From Posidonia oceanica (Eukaryota > Streptophyta > Magnoliopsida > Alismatales > Posidoniaceae), in assembly GCA_037176725.1 (NCBI GenBank), contig JAZBRS010000011.1:4278001-4342000 (forward strand): a DNA stretch of 64,000 nt, in the 5' to 3' direction. This document shows positions 32,646 to 44,491 of this stretch, one piece after another (position 1 is the first letter of the stretch; the number at the start of each line of letters is the position of its first letter). The position numbers and the translations under genes are program-made. Below the pieces are notes generated by a model. The model had not been told where the DNA came from, made no database searches, and was given only the letters and a program-made list of their open reading frames with translations.

Positions 32646-34548
32646 TCACTGGTAGTATTTCTTGAGATAGCAGGAGTTGACCGGCTCCGACTATTCAATT
32701 TGATCCATGTCCTCGAGGACTGCTACGCCATCGAAGAATATCCGCTTGATGACAAAGGGACCGTGCCAATTGGGCCTGAATTTGCCGCGGGTGTCTAGGA
32801 GGTGGATTGCTCGTAAGACTAAGTCGCCCGACTGGAAGTTCCTTGGCCGGACTCTCTTCAGATAGGCTCTGGTCATCCTCTTCTGGTAGCACTGGGCATG
32901 GTGTATGGCCTGGAGTCTGTGCTCATCGATCAGATATAACTGGGTGTAGTGGTCTTCGACCCATTCTGCTTCTTCCAGTTCTGCCTCTCTCAAAATTTGC
33001 AATGATGGGATCTCTACTTCCACAGGTAGAACCATCTCCATGCTGTAAACCAGTGAATACGGAGTTGCCCTTGTCGAGGTCCGGACTGATGTTCTGTAGG
33101 CCCATAGTGCATATGGGAGCTTGTCATGCCAGTCCTTGTGAATCTCTGCCATTTTCTTTAAAATCTTTATCAGGTTCTTGTTGGATGACTCAATCGCGCC
33201 ATTCATCTGTGGCCGATAGGGCGAGGATCTGTGATGCTTGATTTTGAAGCTGTGTAGATATTCTTCGATCCTCTTGGCTATGAAATTCGTGCCATTGTCG
33301 GAGATGAGCGTGTGTGGGACCCCGTATCGGGTTATGATGTTGTTCCTGATGAACTTCTCTGTTGCCGCAGCTGTGACAGTCTTGTATGAGGCCACTTCCA
33401 CCCACTTGGTGAAGTAGTCGATCGCCACAAGGATAAAGCGATGACCATTGGAGGCTGCTGGATGTATCACTCTGACGACGTCAATCCCCCAAGCGAAGAA
33501 AGGCCATGGCAATGACATGCTATGAAGCTGCTGAGGCGATGAGTGAATAAAGTTTCCATGGATTTGGCAATTGTGGCATCTGCACACAAACTGGCAACAA
33601 TCTGCCTCCATGGTAAACCAGAAGTAGCTTTGTAGCATGATCTTCTTGGCTAACAGTACGCCGTTCATATGTGGGCCACACGTCCCTGCATGGACCTGGA
33701 GCATCAGCGTGTCAGCCTCTTTCTTGTCCACGCAGCATAGGAGCATTTGGTTGTAGGATCTTCTACAGAGGTGTCCTGCTCCTAATACATATTTCGCCAC
33801 CAGGCGTGCCATGGTCCTCTTGTCAGTTGCTGAGGTGCCAAACGGAAAGCTGTTGGATTCCAGGAAGATCTTGATGTCGTGATACCACGGTAATTCCTCT
33901 ACTGGATCTGCTTCTTCAATGCTCATGCAGTGTGCAGGCTGTTCTACACGAGTGACTGACACGTCTACTGCATGGTCTTTTGGTATGGACAGCTAAGATG
34001 CTAAGGTCGCCAGAGCGTCTGCATAGGCATTCTTGGCTCTGTTCATGAAAGTGAAGTGGATTTCTTCAAATTGTTTAATGAGCTTCAGCAGATACTCATG
34101 GTAAGGCACCAGCTTCGGGTCCTTGGTCTTCCACTCGCCATTGACTTGGGAGATGACTAGCATCGCATCTCCGTGCACATGCAGCTTTCGTGCATTGTGC
34201 TCAAACGCGACTTGCAGCCCCAGAATATAGGCTTCATATTCCGCCTCGTTGTTGGTGCAGGGGAAAGTCATCTTCCTTGCGAAGGGAATCAGCTGTCCCT
34301 GCGGCGTTGCTAAGACCGCACCAATGCCTCTGCCTTTTCTGTTGACGGCGCCATCGAAATACAGATGCCACTGTAATTCGTCTTTGGGATCCTTCTGCTT
34401 GGAATCCTCCATGGCGAATAGGATGTCTTCGTCGGGGAACTGCGTCTGCAGGGGCTGGTATTCAGGCAAGGGTAGGTTGGCCAGGTGATCTACTACAGCC
34501 TGCCCCTTCATCGACTTTTGGGTGACGAAGGTGATGTCGTATTGAGAT
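32646..34548 (-). pseudogene. Element A pol, aRNH and integrase part
   Basis: From the C insertion at 34548 the minus strand reads SQYDITFVTQKSMKGQ, then a second, Tat-type RNase H: WHLYFDGAVNRKGRGIGAVL and NNEAEYEAYILGL, ending ADALATLAS before a TAG (TGG in D). Integrase follows: zinc motif HAGTCGPHMNG...CRCHNCQIHG, catalytic core GIDVV, ISDNGTNF and GAIESSNKN (Asp, Asp, Glu all kept), and a C-terminal domain with FRPNWHGPFVIKR. One more TAG lies at about 32689 and the natural end is TGA 32646-32648. RNase H removes the RNA strand; integrase inserts the cDNA. The RT part is separated by element C and is not in the window. Confidence 0.85.
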
Positions 34549-34741
34549 TGTAGACACCCCATTTTGACAGACTTTTAGTTGGAGAATTTCTAGAAGCTTG
34601 CTCAGAAGATGGCACGGTGAATCTTATTCCAAACCCTACCCAAAACCAATTCAAAACCAACCTTTTCCCATTTCACAACTCAACCCAAACCTTAAAACAA
34701 CACAAATTCAACACAAGCCCAATAGAAGCCCAGTCCACTGA

Positions 34742-36350
34742 GTTGCACGCTCAGTCGCCACGTGCTGAGGCCACTAGACTTTGTCGCCAAGCTTAGTGGC
34801 GACCGAGTTTGGTGCCACGGCTATCGGCTACTCGACTGCAACTCAGACCACCACCCAAGCCTTTCCCGCGTAGCCACTGCCAGTCGTCGTCTCCTGCCAC
34901 CCGTCCCCTCCTCACTTACGCGCCCGCTACCTCCACCCATTAGCCGACGAAAACCACTTACTCGGCCTGCCTTTCATCCTTTCCTCCACACTCACAGACC
35001 TCCCCTCATTGCCTCCGCCGGCTGCCTGCCACGACGACTTCGTCATCCTCGCCTGTGCTTGCACTAACTTCTGTCCCTTCCCCACTTACTCGACCTGCCA
35101 AAGCCGGCTTTCTTCCTACTCTCACGCCACTCACTGCCCCATTGTCCTCGTGTGTAGAGACCTTTCCATTCAAGAAAACCCTCCACTGCCGACTGAACCC
35201 ATCATCGTTCACATTTTCTCACACACACACTGGACTCCACACTTGAATCCAGAGCAAATTGAGCGATCCCAGGGCGTTCCCAAGCTCCCCTTGTGCGATC
35301 CCAAGTGTCCTAGAGCCTTTCCAAACTTCGCCGACGCCATCTTCTTCAACTCTGGCGACCTTCTCCAACGCTGTCCCTCACGTCGGCGAGCCACAGAGGT
35401 ATAATTCCTCTACACCTTGCATGTCTAAGGGTCCGGTAAGCTTCCCGGACCTCTTCCCTTTCATTCAAGCCTTTTAGTTTGCATGATAGCGCTCTCGGCT
35501 AGCCCAATGGCCGACGATGCGCAACAACGCCGGTGAGATGCCAGTGGAGGTGGGAAAGAGGCCCGAGTCTCTCTCCTTGGCCTGCGAATGCTTCCTTGCA
35601 TCCTCCTGCATGCCATGATGCTTCCTAGCCAGCTCCACGAGCCTTCGGTCGCCTCTGTGGCTAGAGTTCGGCAAGTTTCGGCGGTGCAAAGTGGAGGAGG
35701 TGGGTGGAGCTCCTCGAGCCACCATTTTCCACACCGAATGTGTGGTTGGGTTCGTGGGAATGCCGTCGTGCTTCCACGATCATCCTTGACATTTTAGGCT
35801 TCGGCTAGGCGGTGAATTGCGGCGTTGAAGTCCGGTGAACGGACTGCCAGGTCAGTCGCCAGCATGAGCGGCGACTGACCTGCAACACCCATTGCCTACC
35901 GGCTGGACTTTGAACCGCTGCTCCAGCCGACTCAAAGTTCCATTTTATATGTTTGTTATATATTTGTGATCCTAGATGTTAGCTCTACATATTGCACAAT
36001 TAGATTTCCATTTTGCTTTGTCATGGGTCCTTGATTTGGCCTTGAAGTTTGCTATTTGAGCTACTGGAGTTGCAGGTCTGTCGCCGGCCTCATCGGCGAC
36101 TTGGCTGCAACTCAAGTCAGCCCTCTGACTAACTTAGAGCCACTGTATCTCGTGACCCATTTGTCCATTTTGCAGTTTGAATGTTTTACTTTGTTCCTGA
36201 ATATGCCAACTTCGATTCTGTGTGTTTGGTTTCAAGTTTTACATTGATTATCTGGCTTGTTCTTGGCAATGAAAGCCACTGCTTGGGAAGATTGTGCATG
36301 GCCGTGTCACCTAATGCAGTGGCGACCAACCTGAGAGCCACTAACAGTGG
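34742..36350. repeat. Hairpin clusters (GTCGCC / GGCGAC words) in C LTR
   Basis: At 34742-34840, 35850-35890, 36070-36117 and 36313-36350 (continuing at 42842) words of the type AGTGGCGAC occur with their reverse complements. At 36070 GAGTTGCAG opens a long stem closed by CTGCAACTC at 36117, with TCGCC pairing to GGCGA inside. Confidence 0.75.
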
Positions 36351-37624
36351 TGATTAGCACATTATTCTTACATATTTTATGTCCATATTTATCTCTTTTG
36401 TTCATAAATAATATTACTCGAGGTATTTTGCGCAATTTGTGCAGGAACTTTGGACCTAAAGAGAAAAGAGGAAAAGAAAGAGGAAAATTGATAAAAGACA
36501 AAAAGAAATACAAATCCAAGGATAAAAGAAATCGAAATCCGTGCAAGATATTAAATATATCTTTTCCACGTGTGTGAACACGAGGAGTAAGATAAGATAA
36601 CAAAAGCAACAAAGTTGGAACCAGCTCAGGCCAAGTTGGCACCTAGGAGGCACCCAAATGCACAACTGGTGCCTCCCAGGCGTCCAGAGGAGATCATGTT
36701 GACTCTGTCTTTGGCAAACACAGAAATATCTTGGAAATATCTTGTAATTGAAATTTAGTTTCCTCATTAGTATTCGGATTTGTTTATGTGATGACCAAGC
36801 CTTGTAAACCTATAAAAGTGACCCATTGTGTAAACCCTATGGGATCTTTAATCTTCCACATTAGGCATAAGCTTTCTTCCTCCATTGTTGTAGAGCTCTT
36901 CAAGTTATTTTCTGTGATCAAGGTATTTTTATTAATGCAATTTCATTTCTTTTTATTAATTATCTCTTGCTCTTCTCCTTCCCTCTCTTTTATTTTGATG
37001 TTTTGCATAATCATGTGTGGCTAAGTTTTTAGATCTAAGGCTTAAATGAAGTTTATGTATGTTCATATGTTGTGATTAAATCTCTTATAGTCTTCTCTTG
37101 CTTAAAATGCTATGATTATGTAGACTGGATGTATATGACATGGATCATTTATTATTCGATAAACTTTGATAGATTAATATTGATAACATCTTTTTAATCT
37201 ATGCTTGGGGAAGAATACTTGGTGGTTGTGTATATAATCGTAGATCTATCATATATCATTGAATTTAGTTTATTTTGTGTGATTTTATCTTAGGACTTGA
37301 TAATTTATGGTGCTTTGCATATAGGTTATGCTTGTTAGGATAAGAACCATTGAGTAAACAATTTAGAGCATGAAGAGAGACAAGAGTGGATTTAATCATG
37401 CATATTGGATTTTATATAAATAGATTCAAAGCCCTAGATTTGTTTTAATTAGTTTGATTACATCTTCTATTTGTAGTACTTAATCATCATCAATCTAAAC
37501 CCCCCCTTCATTAGTTGATAATAAGTCTTTGTTTTTAAACATTATTTTCTATGGGATCGACCCGTATTTTGCATACGTACTACATAGTACACCGTACACT
37601 TGTGGTTAATTAAAATTTACCTCA
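36351..37624 (+). repeat. T 5' LTR
   Basis: 1274 bp, TGATTAGCAC to TTACCTCA. TATA-like CTATAAAAG lies at 36810-36818. A hairpin-word segment (GGCACC / GGTGCC) lies at 36629-36690. Confidence 0.92.
36810..36818 (+). promoter_or_regulatory. Likely TATA box of T 5' LTR
   Basis: CTATAAAAG, kept in the 3' LTR at about 42027-42035. Confidence 0.55.
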
Positions 37625-37630
37625 AGTTTT

Positions 37631-37648
37631 TGGCGCCATTGCCGGGGA
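37631..37648 (+). other. T primer-binding site (tRNA-Asp)
   Basis: TGGCGCCATTGCCGGGGA, one base away from the Athila site TGGCGCCGTTGCCGGGGA, six bases after the LTR. Confidence 0.85.
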
Positions 37649-39056
37649 TTAGTGTTTTTAGAACATTGAGTTATTATCGGTTATTTCTTTCTTTCCGTTT
37701 TTATAAAAAAATAAATTTTTTTTTTCATTATATCTATCTTGCTGAGATAATAAGTTCGAGATCAGAAGAATCAGGAAGAAATTTTCAGAAATTTTCATGG
37801 ATCTGGGGCACCTACCGGCACCGATTTGCACTTCTGGCACCTCTTGGGTGCCCAGGTTAGATATTTTGCCTGACTTGTTAATTTTATTTTATTTTTGGTC
37901 TTTTCTAGAATCCTGATCTAGGGTTTAATTATTGTTTCGATTTCTGTTTTTTTCTCGTTCACTAATTTAAAAATCGAACATCAAATCAAAAAGTCATGAT
38001 AAGATAGAAACCTACTTTTTAGGACATGCATCATATCTTGTGCATCTAGATAGAGATTTTCTATTTTTGGAATTTAAATTTCATCATATCTTGCTGGATT
38101 TTTTCTTGATCTCAAAAGTAAAAATAAAAAAATAAAAAAATAAAAAAAAGAGATATTTAAAGTTGAACTTAAATTCAAAAATTCATGATAAGATAGAAAC
38201 CTACTTTCTAAGGCATACATAATATCTTGTGCATCTAGATATAGATTTTCTATTTTTGAAATTTAAAATTTATTGTTGAAGATTGCTGGAGGAAAGGTAC
38301 GTGCTTTTATTTTAATTTCTTGTATATTAAAGCACTAGTTTGTAGGAGAGAACAACCTGTTTGAGCATAATTGTTTGTTATCATTTCAAAGTATCTAAAG
38401 GCAAAACTTATAGCACAAGATAAGGTGGGGATTTCATCACCCTTCCTTAGCCTACAAACAACCAACCACATATTGCATTGACCTTGAGCTTAATTTAAAA
38501 ATTAATTAGACATCGGTTCCTAGGGTTTCGACCTCGATTAGGAAAGGAAGCTTAATAGAGAATAAAATTTGGAATTTTCTTACCTTTTTGGTGTCTAGGC
38601 AAGTGGTTTACAAGGCTATGCCTTAAAAGGAAGGTGGTTCTCTAATTAGGTCCGTTGCAAAAGCACGAGGAGCCTCCCACATTCCTCCACTTACCTGGCC
38701 ATTTAGGTTAGGGATTTTTGAGTTGATAATCTTGAAAGCCAACTTTAAAGTTTGGAGGTGTCTAGATTTTAGGTCAACATTAGAAATAAGATTTGTTTGA
38801 CTTGTGTGATCAGATTAGGTATCTTTCTCCTCTATCTGTAATCTCCTCATCTATTTAGTTCATATTATCTCATCTTTTCTTCTTTTCTATTTTTACTATA
38901 TTTTGTTATTTTAAAAAAAACAAAATAATAAAAAAATAATAATAAAAATGACTGAAGAATTAAAATACTCATCCTAAATCTTAAGAGATAAATATTCATA
39001 TGTTGATGGAGTATCCAATGAATCAAGTTGGATATGGATTTGAATAATTCAATTAT
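37649..39056 (+). other. T leader, non-coding, with a tandem duplication
   Basis: GGCACC/GGTGCC words recur at 37806-37856. The segment starting 'catgataagatagaaacct' occurs at about 37996 and again at about 38185, a duplication of roughly 100 bp about 190 bp apart. Confidence 0.65.
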
Positions 39057-39662
39057 GTGGCTCAAAGACCTTGGAATGAGTCAAGTGACCCTTATGCCTC
39101 AAATTACAATTTGAATTGGAGTCAACCTAATTTCTTATGGGCCCAAAGATCATATGATGGAGGGTTTAGTTTCAATGAAGTCCAATCTCATTACTTTCAA
39201 CATTATCCATATTCAGACCTACAATACAACTCAACCTTTCGTCCTCTAGATTGTCAACAAGAAGATGGAATTAGGTTAACAAGTCTAGAAAAGAGCATAG
39301 AAGAGCTAGTGGAAGCAAATATACAGACCTCTACTGCCAACACTCATGCAACAGGTCTAGAAAAGAGGATAGAAGAGCTAGTGGAAGCAAATATACATAC
39401 CTCTATTGCCAACACTCATGCCCTAGATCGTATAGATCTACAGTTAGGTGAGCTAATCAATGTTATAAAGGAGAGCGAGGAATGGAACTTTCTTGCTCAA
39501 CATGGAAACTCCCTTGATCAACCTTGTATTGTCCAAATAATGCCTGAAGTAGAAACCCAAGTCCAAGTAGATGAGTCCACTAAAGAACCAGTTGGCCAGG
39601 TAGACCAATTCATTGCAGAGGTTTCCCTTTCAAGTGATTCTATTGCGAAAAACCTCAACTAG
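39057..39662 (+). pseudogene. T gag-like fragment
   Basis: The frame reads VAQRPWNESSDPYASNYN, then NWSQPNFLWAQ, the conserved QRPxNDPYSNTYNPGWRNHPNFSW-like stretch found in Athila Gag. It goes on with a two-fold internal repeat: LEKSIEELVEANI and LEKRIEELVEANIHTSIANT, a heptad-rich, coiled-coil-like segment. The ORF ends at TAG 39660-39662; an upstream TAA at about 39042 separates it from a possible start. In Athila this part of Gag lies near the end of the capsid region. Here it is the only retroviral-type domain left in T. About 200 residues remain of a usual 500 or more. Confidence 0.65.
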
Positions 39663-40381
39663 ATAAAACATTCGAGGCTAACATGATTGAAGATTTCTAA
39701 GAAAAAGAAGACCTAATAGAGGAGCAAATTGAATTTGATCTAGGCAATTTTGACAAAAGTTTTGAGGAGATACTCAAAGATGAATTAATGTTTGTTGAAG
39801 AAGCCAATGAGTTAACCCAATGTAGGACCCATAAGTCCAACAAGTAGTATAACCCTCCTCTAGAGCCTATCATGCCTGAGCCCTCATCATTACCATCTAC
39901 TATAGACACATTAGAGCTTTGTGTCAAGCCATATCATTCAGCTCTAGTCGATTATGAATTCAAGCACTCATTCCATATTCAATTAAATTACATGGGCTTA
40001 TCCGATCTAATTTCAGCACTGTGGGAAATTCATGAAGCCCGATTGAGAGAAGTCCAATGGTGGCTTGAACAGGCAGAAAAAGAGATTGCAAAAGTCCGAT
40101 CGCCTCCTTGGCTAGATTGAGATTGTGCCCCAGAGATTGATGAGGTCTTGGATTTTCATGCACCTAAATTGTGAATATGTATAAAATGTACATAACTTTT
40201 CTTTTCTTAGCAGTAGAAGCACTCCATCCCGAATCAGGTATCATTGTTCTAATTTTAACTGTTTTTCATTGATCATATCAATTGTTGCATACATTGAGGA
40301 CAATGCATGGTTTAGGTATGACGGGAGTTTTCTTTGCGTCTTTCTCATTTTCTTTAGTTAGAGTTTTTTGTGTGACATAAC

Positions 40382-40412
<31 letters not shown>

Positions 40413-40498
40413 TAAAAGTTTTCTTAAAGTTAGAGTTGTATGTACAAAAGTTTTCTTTTAATTTTCTTTAGTTAGAATCTTTTGTGTATCTTTTCTCC

Positions 40499-40529
<31 letters not shown>

Positions 40530-41567
40530 TAGAAACAAAAAAAATTAAGAATTATCCATAATAATTTATCTAGCTAGGGGTAGGTAAGTAACTTTGAGTT
40601 GGAGTTTAAAGGTAAAACTGATAGAATGGAATCTCTCAAACCCTAGAGTGGAGACAAAATCTAAAAATAGCATCATCTAGATTATCCTTAAGCACATGTG
40701 TACCTTATCTTGCACTTACACTTTAGTCCTTGACTATAGAGAATAAAGGAAGACCTGAAACACCAGAGCATCAAAAGAGAAAAAGAGAAAAAAAAAGAGA
40801 TTGCTGAAAGTCTAACAATCACTAAGTAACTGGGTAATCGTGCCTCAGGAAGCATTGGATATTCACATAAAAAGGTGTTTGGAGGACAAAAGCATGGAAA
40901 AGAAAATCTTGTCTTTGTGGCCTTGGTTACTTGAGTGATTAAGTCTTTAGAGGTGTCTCAACACCTGGTGTCCTAAAGTCATCAGGTTAGGGAATCACCG
41001 ACCTAAAGCTCAATAAATAGGTAGCCAAGAAAAAGCCTAAGAAAGCAAGAATAAAGTTCTCTAAATTATTCAAATGAGATGAAAAGGTGTTCAGGTTGGA
41101 CTTAAAAATCATTGTTAAGGACTATCTTCACAAACACAAGGTACATGTGAGTCAAATGTAAAGAAGGATGATGTGAAAGATAGGAAAGAATCTCCATAAC
41201 ATGAGGAGGAGAGAGAGATCTTGACTTGAGGTAGAGTTGGAGAATAAAAACTCAAGGTATCTTATAAGCTTCCTAACTTGTTAAAATATTATGGATAGTG
41301 ATAGTGTAAATAACATTTTTTTTATCTTTCTTTATTTTATTTTATTTTTTCTTTTCTTCTGGGATTTTGTGGGTAGATCCGCTACAAACCCTGATGAGAC
41401 ACCACTCGTCCTCTAGGGCAACCTAGGGGTTTAAAGGCTTGTTGCACGTGCTAAGTGCAATCGCGATTCCTGCGAAAGTGAGTTAGGATTTTCTTTCTTT
41501 ATTTGTTCTTTCTTTTGTTTGAGTCAGTTTTGCTCGAGGACTAGTAAAAGGTAGGTATGGGGGTATT
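39663..41567 (+). other. T 3' interior: ORF remnant, microsatellites, polypurine tract
   Basis: 39690-40120 holds an acidic, frame-shifted remnant continuing the gag region (for example QWWLEQAEKEI), not identified. (A)n(TA)n microsatellites lie at 40380-40415 and 40498-40530. The polypurine end reads GCTCGAGGACTAGTAAAAGG and then GTATGGGGGTATT, typical of Athila, just before the 3' LTR. Confidence 0.6.
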
Positions 41568-42841
41568 TGATTAGCACATTATTCTTACATATTTTATGTC
41601 CATATTTATCTCTTTTGTTCATAAATAATATTACTCGAGGTATTTTGCGCAATTTGTGCAGGAACTTTGGACCTAAAGAGAAAAGAGGAAAAGAATGAGG
41701 AAAAATGATAAAAGACAAAAAGAAATACAAATCCAAGGATAAAAGAAATCGAAATCCGTGCAAGATATTAAATATATCTTTTCCACGTGTGTGAACACGA
41801 TGAGTAAGATAAGTTAACAAAAGCAACAAAGTTGGAACCAGCTCAGGCCAGGCTGGTGCCTAGGAGGCACCCAAATGCACAATTGGCGCCACCCAAGCGC
41901 CTAGAGGAGATCATGTTGACTCCGTCTTTGGCAAACATAGAAATATCTTGGAAATATCTTGTAATTGAAATTTAGTTTCCTCATTAGTATCCGGATTTGT
42001 TTATGTGACGGTCAAGCCTTGTAAACCTATAAAAGTGACCCATTGTGTAAACCCTAGGGGATCTTTAATCTTCCACATTAGGCTTAAGTTTTCTTCCTCC
42101 ATTGTTGTAGAGCTCTTCAAGCTATTTTCTGTAATGAAGGTATTTTTATTAATGCAATTTCATTTCTTTTTATTAATTATGTTTTGCTCTTCTCCTTCCC
42201 TCTCTTTTATTTTGATGTTTTGCATAATCATGTGTGGCTAAGTTTTTAGATCTAAGGCTTAAATGAAGTTTATGTATGTTCATATGTTGTGATTAAATCT
42301 CTTATAGTCTTCTCTTGCTTAAAATGCTATGATTATGTAGACTGGATGTATATGACATGGATCATTTATTATTCGATAAACTTTGATAGATTAATATTGA
42401 TAACATCTTTTTAATCTATGCTTGGGGAAGAATACTTGGGGGTTGTGTATATAATCACAGATCTATCATATATCATTTAATTTAGTTTATTTTGTGTGAT
42501 TTTATCTTAAGACCTGATAATCTATGGTGCTTTGCATATAGGTTATGCTTGTTAGGATAAGAACCATTGAGTAAGCAATTTAGATCATGAAGAGAGACAA
42601 GAGTGGATTTAATCATGCATATTGGATTTTACATAAATGGATTCAAAGCCCTAGGTTTGTTTTAATTAGTTTGATTACATCTTCTATTTGTAGTTCTTAA
42701 TCATCACCAATCTAAACCCCCCTTTCAATAGTTGATAATAAGTCTTTGTTTTTAAACATTATTCTCTGTGGGATCGACCCGTATTTTGCATATATACTAC
42801 ATAGTACACCGTGCACTTGCGGTTAATTAAAATTTACATCA
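41568..42841 (+). repeat. T 3' LTR
   Basis: 1274 bp, same length as the 5' copy; ends TTTACATCA. Confidence 0.92.
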
Positions 42842-43768
42842 AGTGGCGACTGGGTTGGCTACTGCTCTCAGTGGCTACCCACTTTGCAATCCAAGTGGTG
42901 AGCGAGCCGCTGGTTTGCCGTCTTATCGCTTCGTTTTCTTGACTTGTTTTTATATTGATCTTGATGTTGGGCATGTTATCTGTGATTCCTAGGTTTTAAT
43001 TTTCAATTTCATATCGCTTTTATGTCCCTTTTGTGGTAATGTTTGCTGCTGTGTGGGGAGCTGGGTTTGAGCCTCTGTTGCCTGCCATACCGGCAACAGG
43101 CACAAGTGCCTGTCATACAGGCGACTCATGCATTGATCCAGGCAGTGAGCTTTGCCACCTGTGTTATCACTTTTCGCCTACTTTATTTAATGCTTTTAGT
43201 TTCAATCTTGTTTCCCTTGTTGCTTATCACCTTTCTACGATGTTTTATCTTTAATCAATCGCTTTTACACAAGGTTTGCTAAGCTTCGCATGGTTTATAA
43301 TTGCATATTGCATACTGCCATAAGGCAAACATAAACTGGCATTCATTTGCCAACATTTGCCACACAAGAGCAGAAAAGCCAAGAAAGACCGATTCCTCGG
43401 ACGTGTCGGGGGTGCCTAACACCTTCCCCGCATGTAATAGGAGTCCTTACCCTTTCTCTGGACCGCATTGACCTTGTGTCATATACATTGGGTTCGGATT
43501 GGCATGTTTTCATATTGCTTGAGTTTTCTTGCATGTTTTCATACGGTTTTCCTAGTCTTCCTGTTTTAATAGATTAGGTGGCGACTTCTTGTCTTTTATT
43601 TATTTTCCTTTGCATTCTTCGCCAGTTTCCCGGTGTTTTCGAGTCGAGTTTTCTCCCCAGATTCACTGCTGACCACGGCTTCCCCCCTCTCTCACGGCCC
43701 GATCGCATCGCGAGCTATGGCAGTGGTGCGAGAGCTATCGTGATCGAGCCGAGACGGTCACAGGAAAG

Positions 43769-43786
43769 TGGCGACTCCGCTGGGGA
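43769..43786 (+). other. Element C primer-binding site (tRNA-Arg)
   Basis: TGGCGACTCCGCTGGGGA complements the 3' end of plant tRNA-Arg, the usual primer of Ogre/Tat elements. Confidence 0.88.
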
Positions 43787-44491
43787 TGCTAGACTCCGGC
43801 TTTCATTTTCACCTTTCCGCTTTTTGTGTGGCTTATCTTTCTACTTAGCATTTAACTGCCTTGCTTATTTATTTATTACATTTAATTTGCTTCTCTTGCT
43901 TGGTTTAGCATTTTATTTGCTATAACTGTTTGATCATTGCGTTAATTCTTGCATTTTGCTTATTTTAGCATTCAATTGCCATGATTGCTTGATTTATAGC
44001 GTTAATCCATGCCTCTTGCTTGTGATTGGTTTCATTTTACACAAGTATGCTATGCCACTTCGCTTATGCATATGTCATGCTTATATATGCCTTTTGATGT
44101 GTTGATTGTCTTTGTTTTCACTAACCATGTGACACAACACTAGCACATACCATGAGCATGCCTTTTGTAATGATGTGTGTTGTTTGCTTGCCATGTTTGG
44201 GTGATTTTCTTCTCCTTTTGCTTTAGGCCTAAGGACAACTAGAGATTGGTTGCTTCCCCCATGGCAAATTAAAAATAGCAAGTAAAAATCAAACCTAGGA
44301 GCAACTAGAGACATCAACACACATTCAACCCCTTTTGAGTTAATAAAACATGCAAGATAAAAAACTTTAATCATATTTGCTTGAAACATCATATAGGGCA
44401 CGCATCTTCTCATCCCTGAGTCCACCTATTAGTCTGAGAAGGACAGTCTTGGTCTCTCGTTCGGTTGCTTTGGCACAAGGCGAGCTGGTCG
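43787..44491 (+). other. Element C leader, no gene
   Basis: Aligns with D's leader (50450-51280), e.g. 'gttaataaaacatgcaagataaaa' region and the 'gcatcttctcatc' phrase. Cut by D at 44492. Confidence 0.7.

Larger units (their letters stand above)
8009..34548 (-). mobile_element. Element A: Tat/Ogre-type Ty3/gypsy retrotransposon, 3' half, minus strand
   Basis: Read on the minus strand from 34548 down, the element shows the aRNH and integrase part of pol, a homologous post-integrase spacer, an opposite-strand gene block, two hairpin tandem arrays, a purine-rich tract and a 3' LTR. It is interrupted by S2 at 14834-27373. Its 5' half (LTR, gag, PR, RT) lies beyond the window because element C inserted at 34549. 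The 5 bases left of the LTR (8004-8008, GTGGG) would be one target duplication. The flanking LTR and pol share their family with C and D. It remains possible that the opposite-strand block came in separately. Confidence 0.7.
36351..42841 (+). mobile_element. Element T: Athila-derived non-autonomous element (TR-GAG-like)
   Basis: Target duplication AGTGG is exact at 36346-36350 and 42842-42846. Two LTRs of 1274 bp each flank 3.9 kb with a tRNA-Asp primer site and an Athila-type polypurine tract but only a short gag-like fragment and no PR, RT, RNH or IN. This is the layout called TR-GAG. It must rely on enzymes from another element. Confidence 0.9.
34549..43762 (+). repeat. Element C 5' LTR, interrupted by T
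   Basis: It starts TGTAGACACCCC; the end is placed at TCACA just before the primer site (few-base uncertainty). Without T it is about 2.7 kb. The shared Tat LTR block lies at 43411-43429. ORFs within 34760-35800 are C-rich artefacts. Confidence 0.8.
34549..44491 (+). mobile_element. Element C: Tat/Ogre-type element, 5' LTR and leader, broken by T and D
   Basis: A 5' LTR, tRNA-Arg primer site and leader are visible; the rest is displaced by D, which inserted at 44492. C itself sits in the aRNH/connection part of element A's pol; the left duplication would be GAGAT (34544-34548). The leader (43787-44491) aligns with D's leader, so C and D are the same family. Confidence 0.85.

Noticed and set aside
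34760..35800. Several ORFs of 60-131 codons
   Set aside because: Inside the element C LTR, C-rich, mutually overlapping, no domain.
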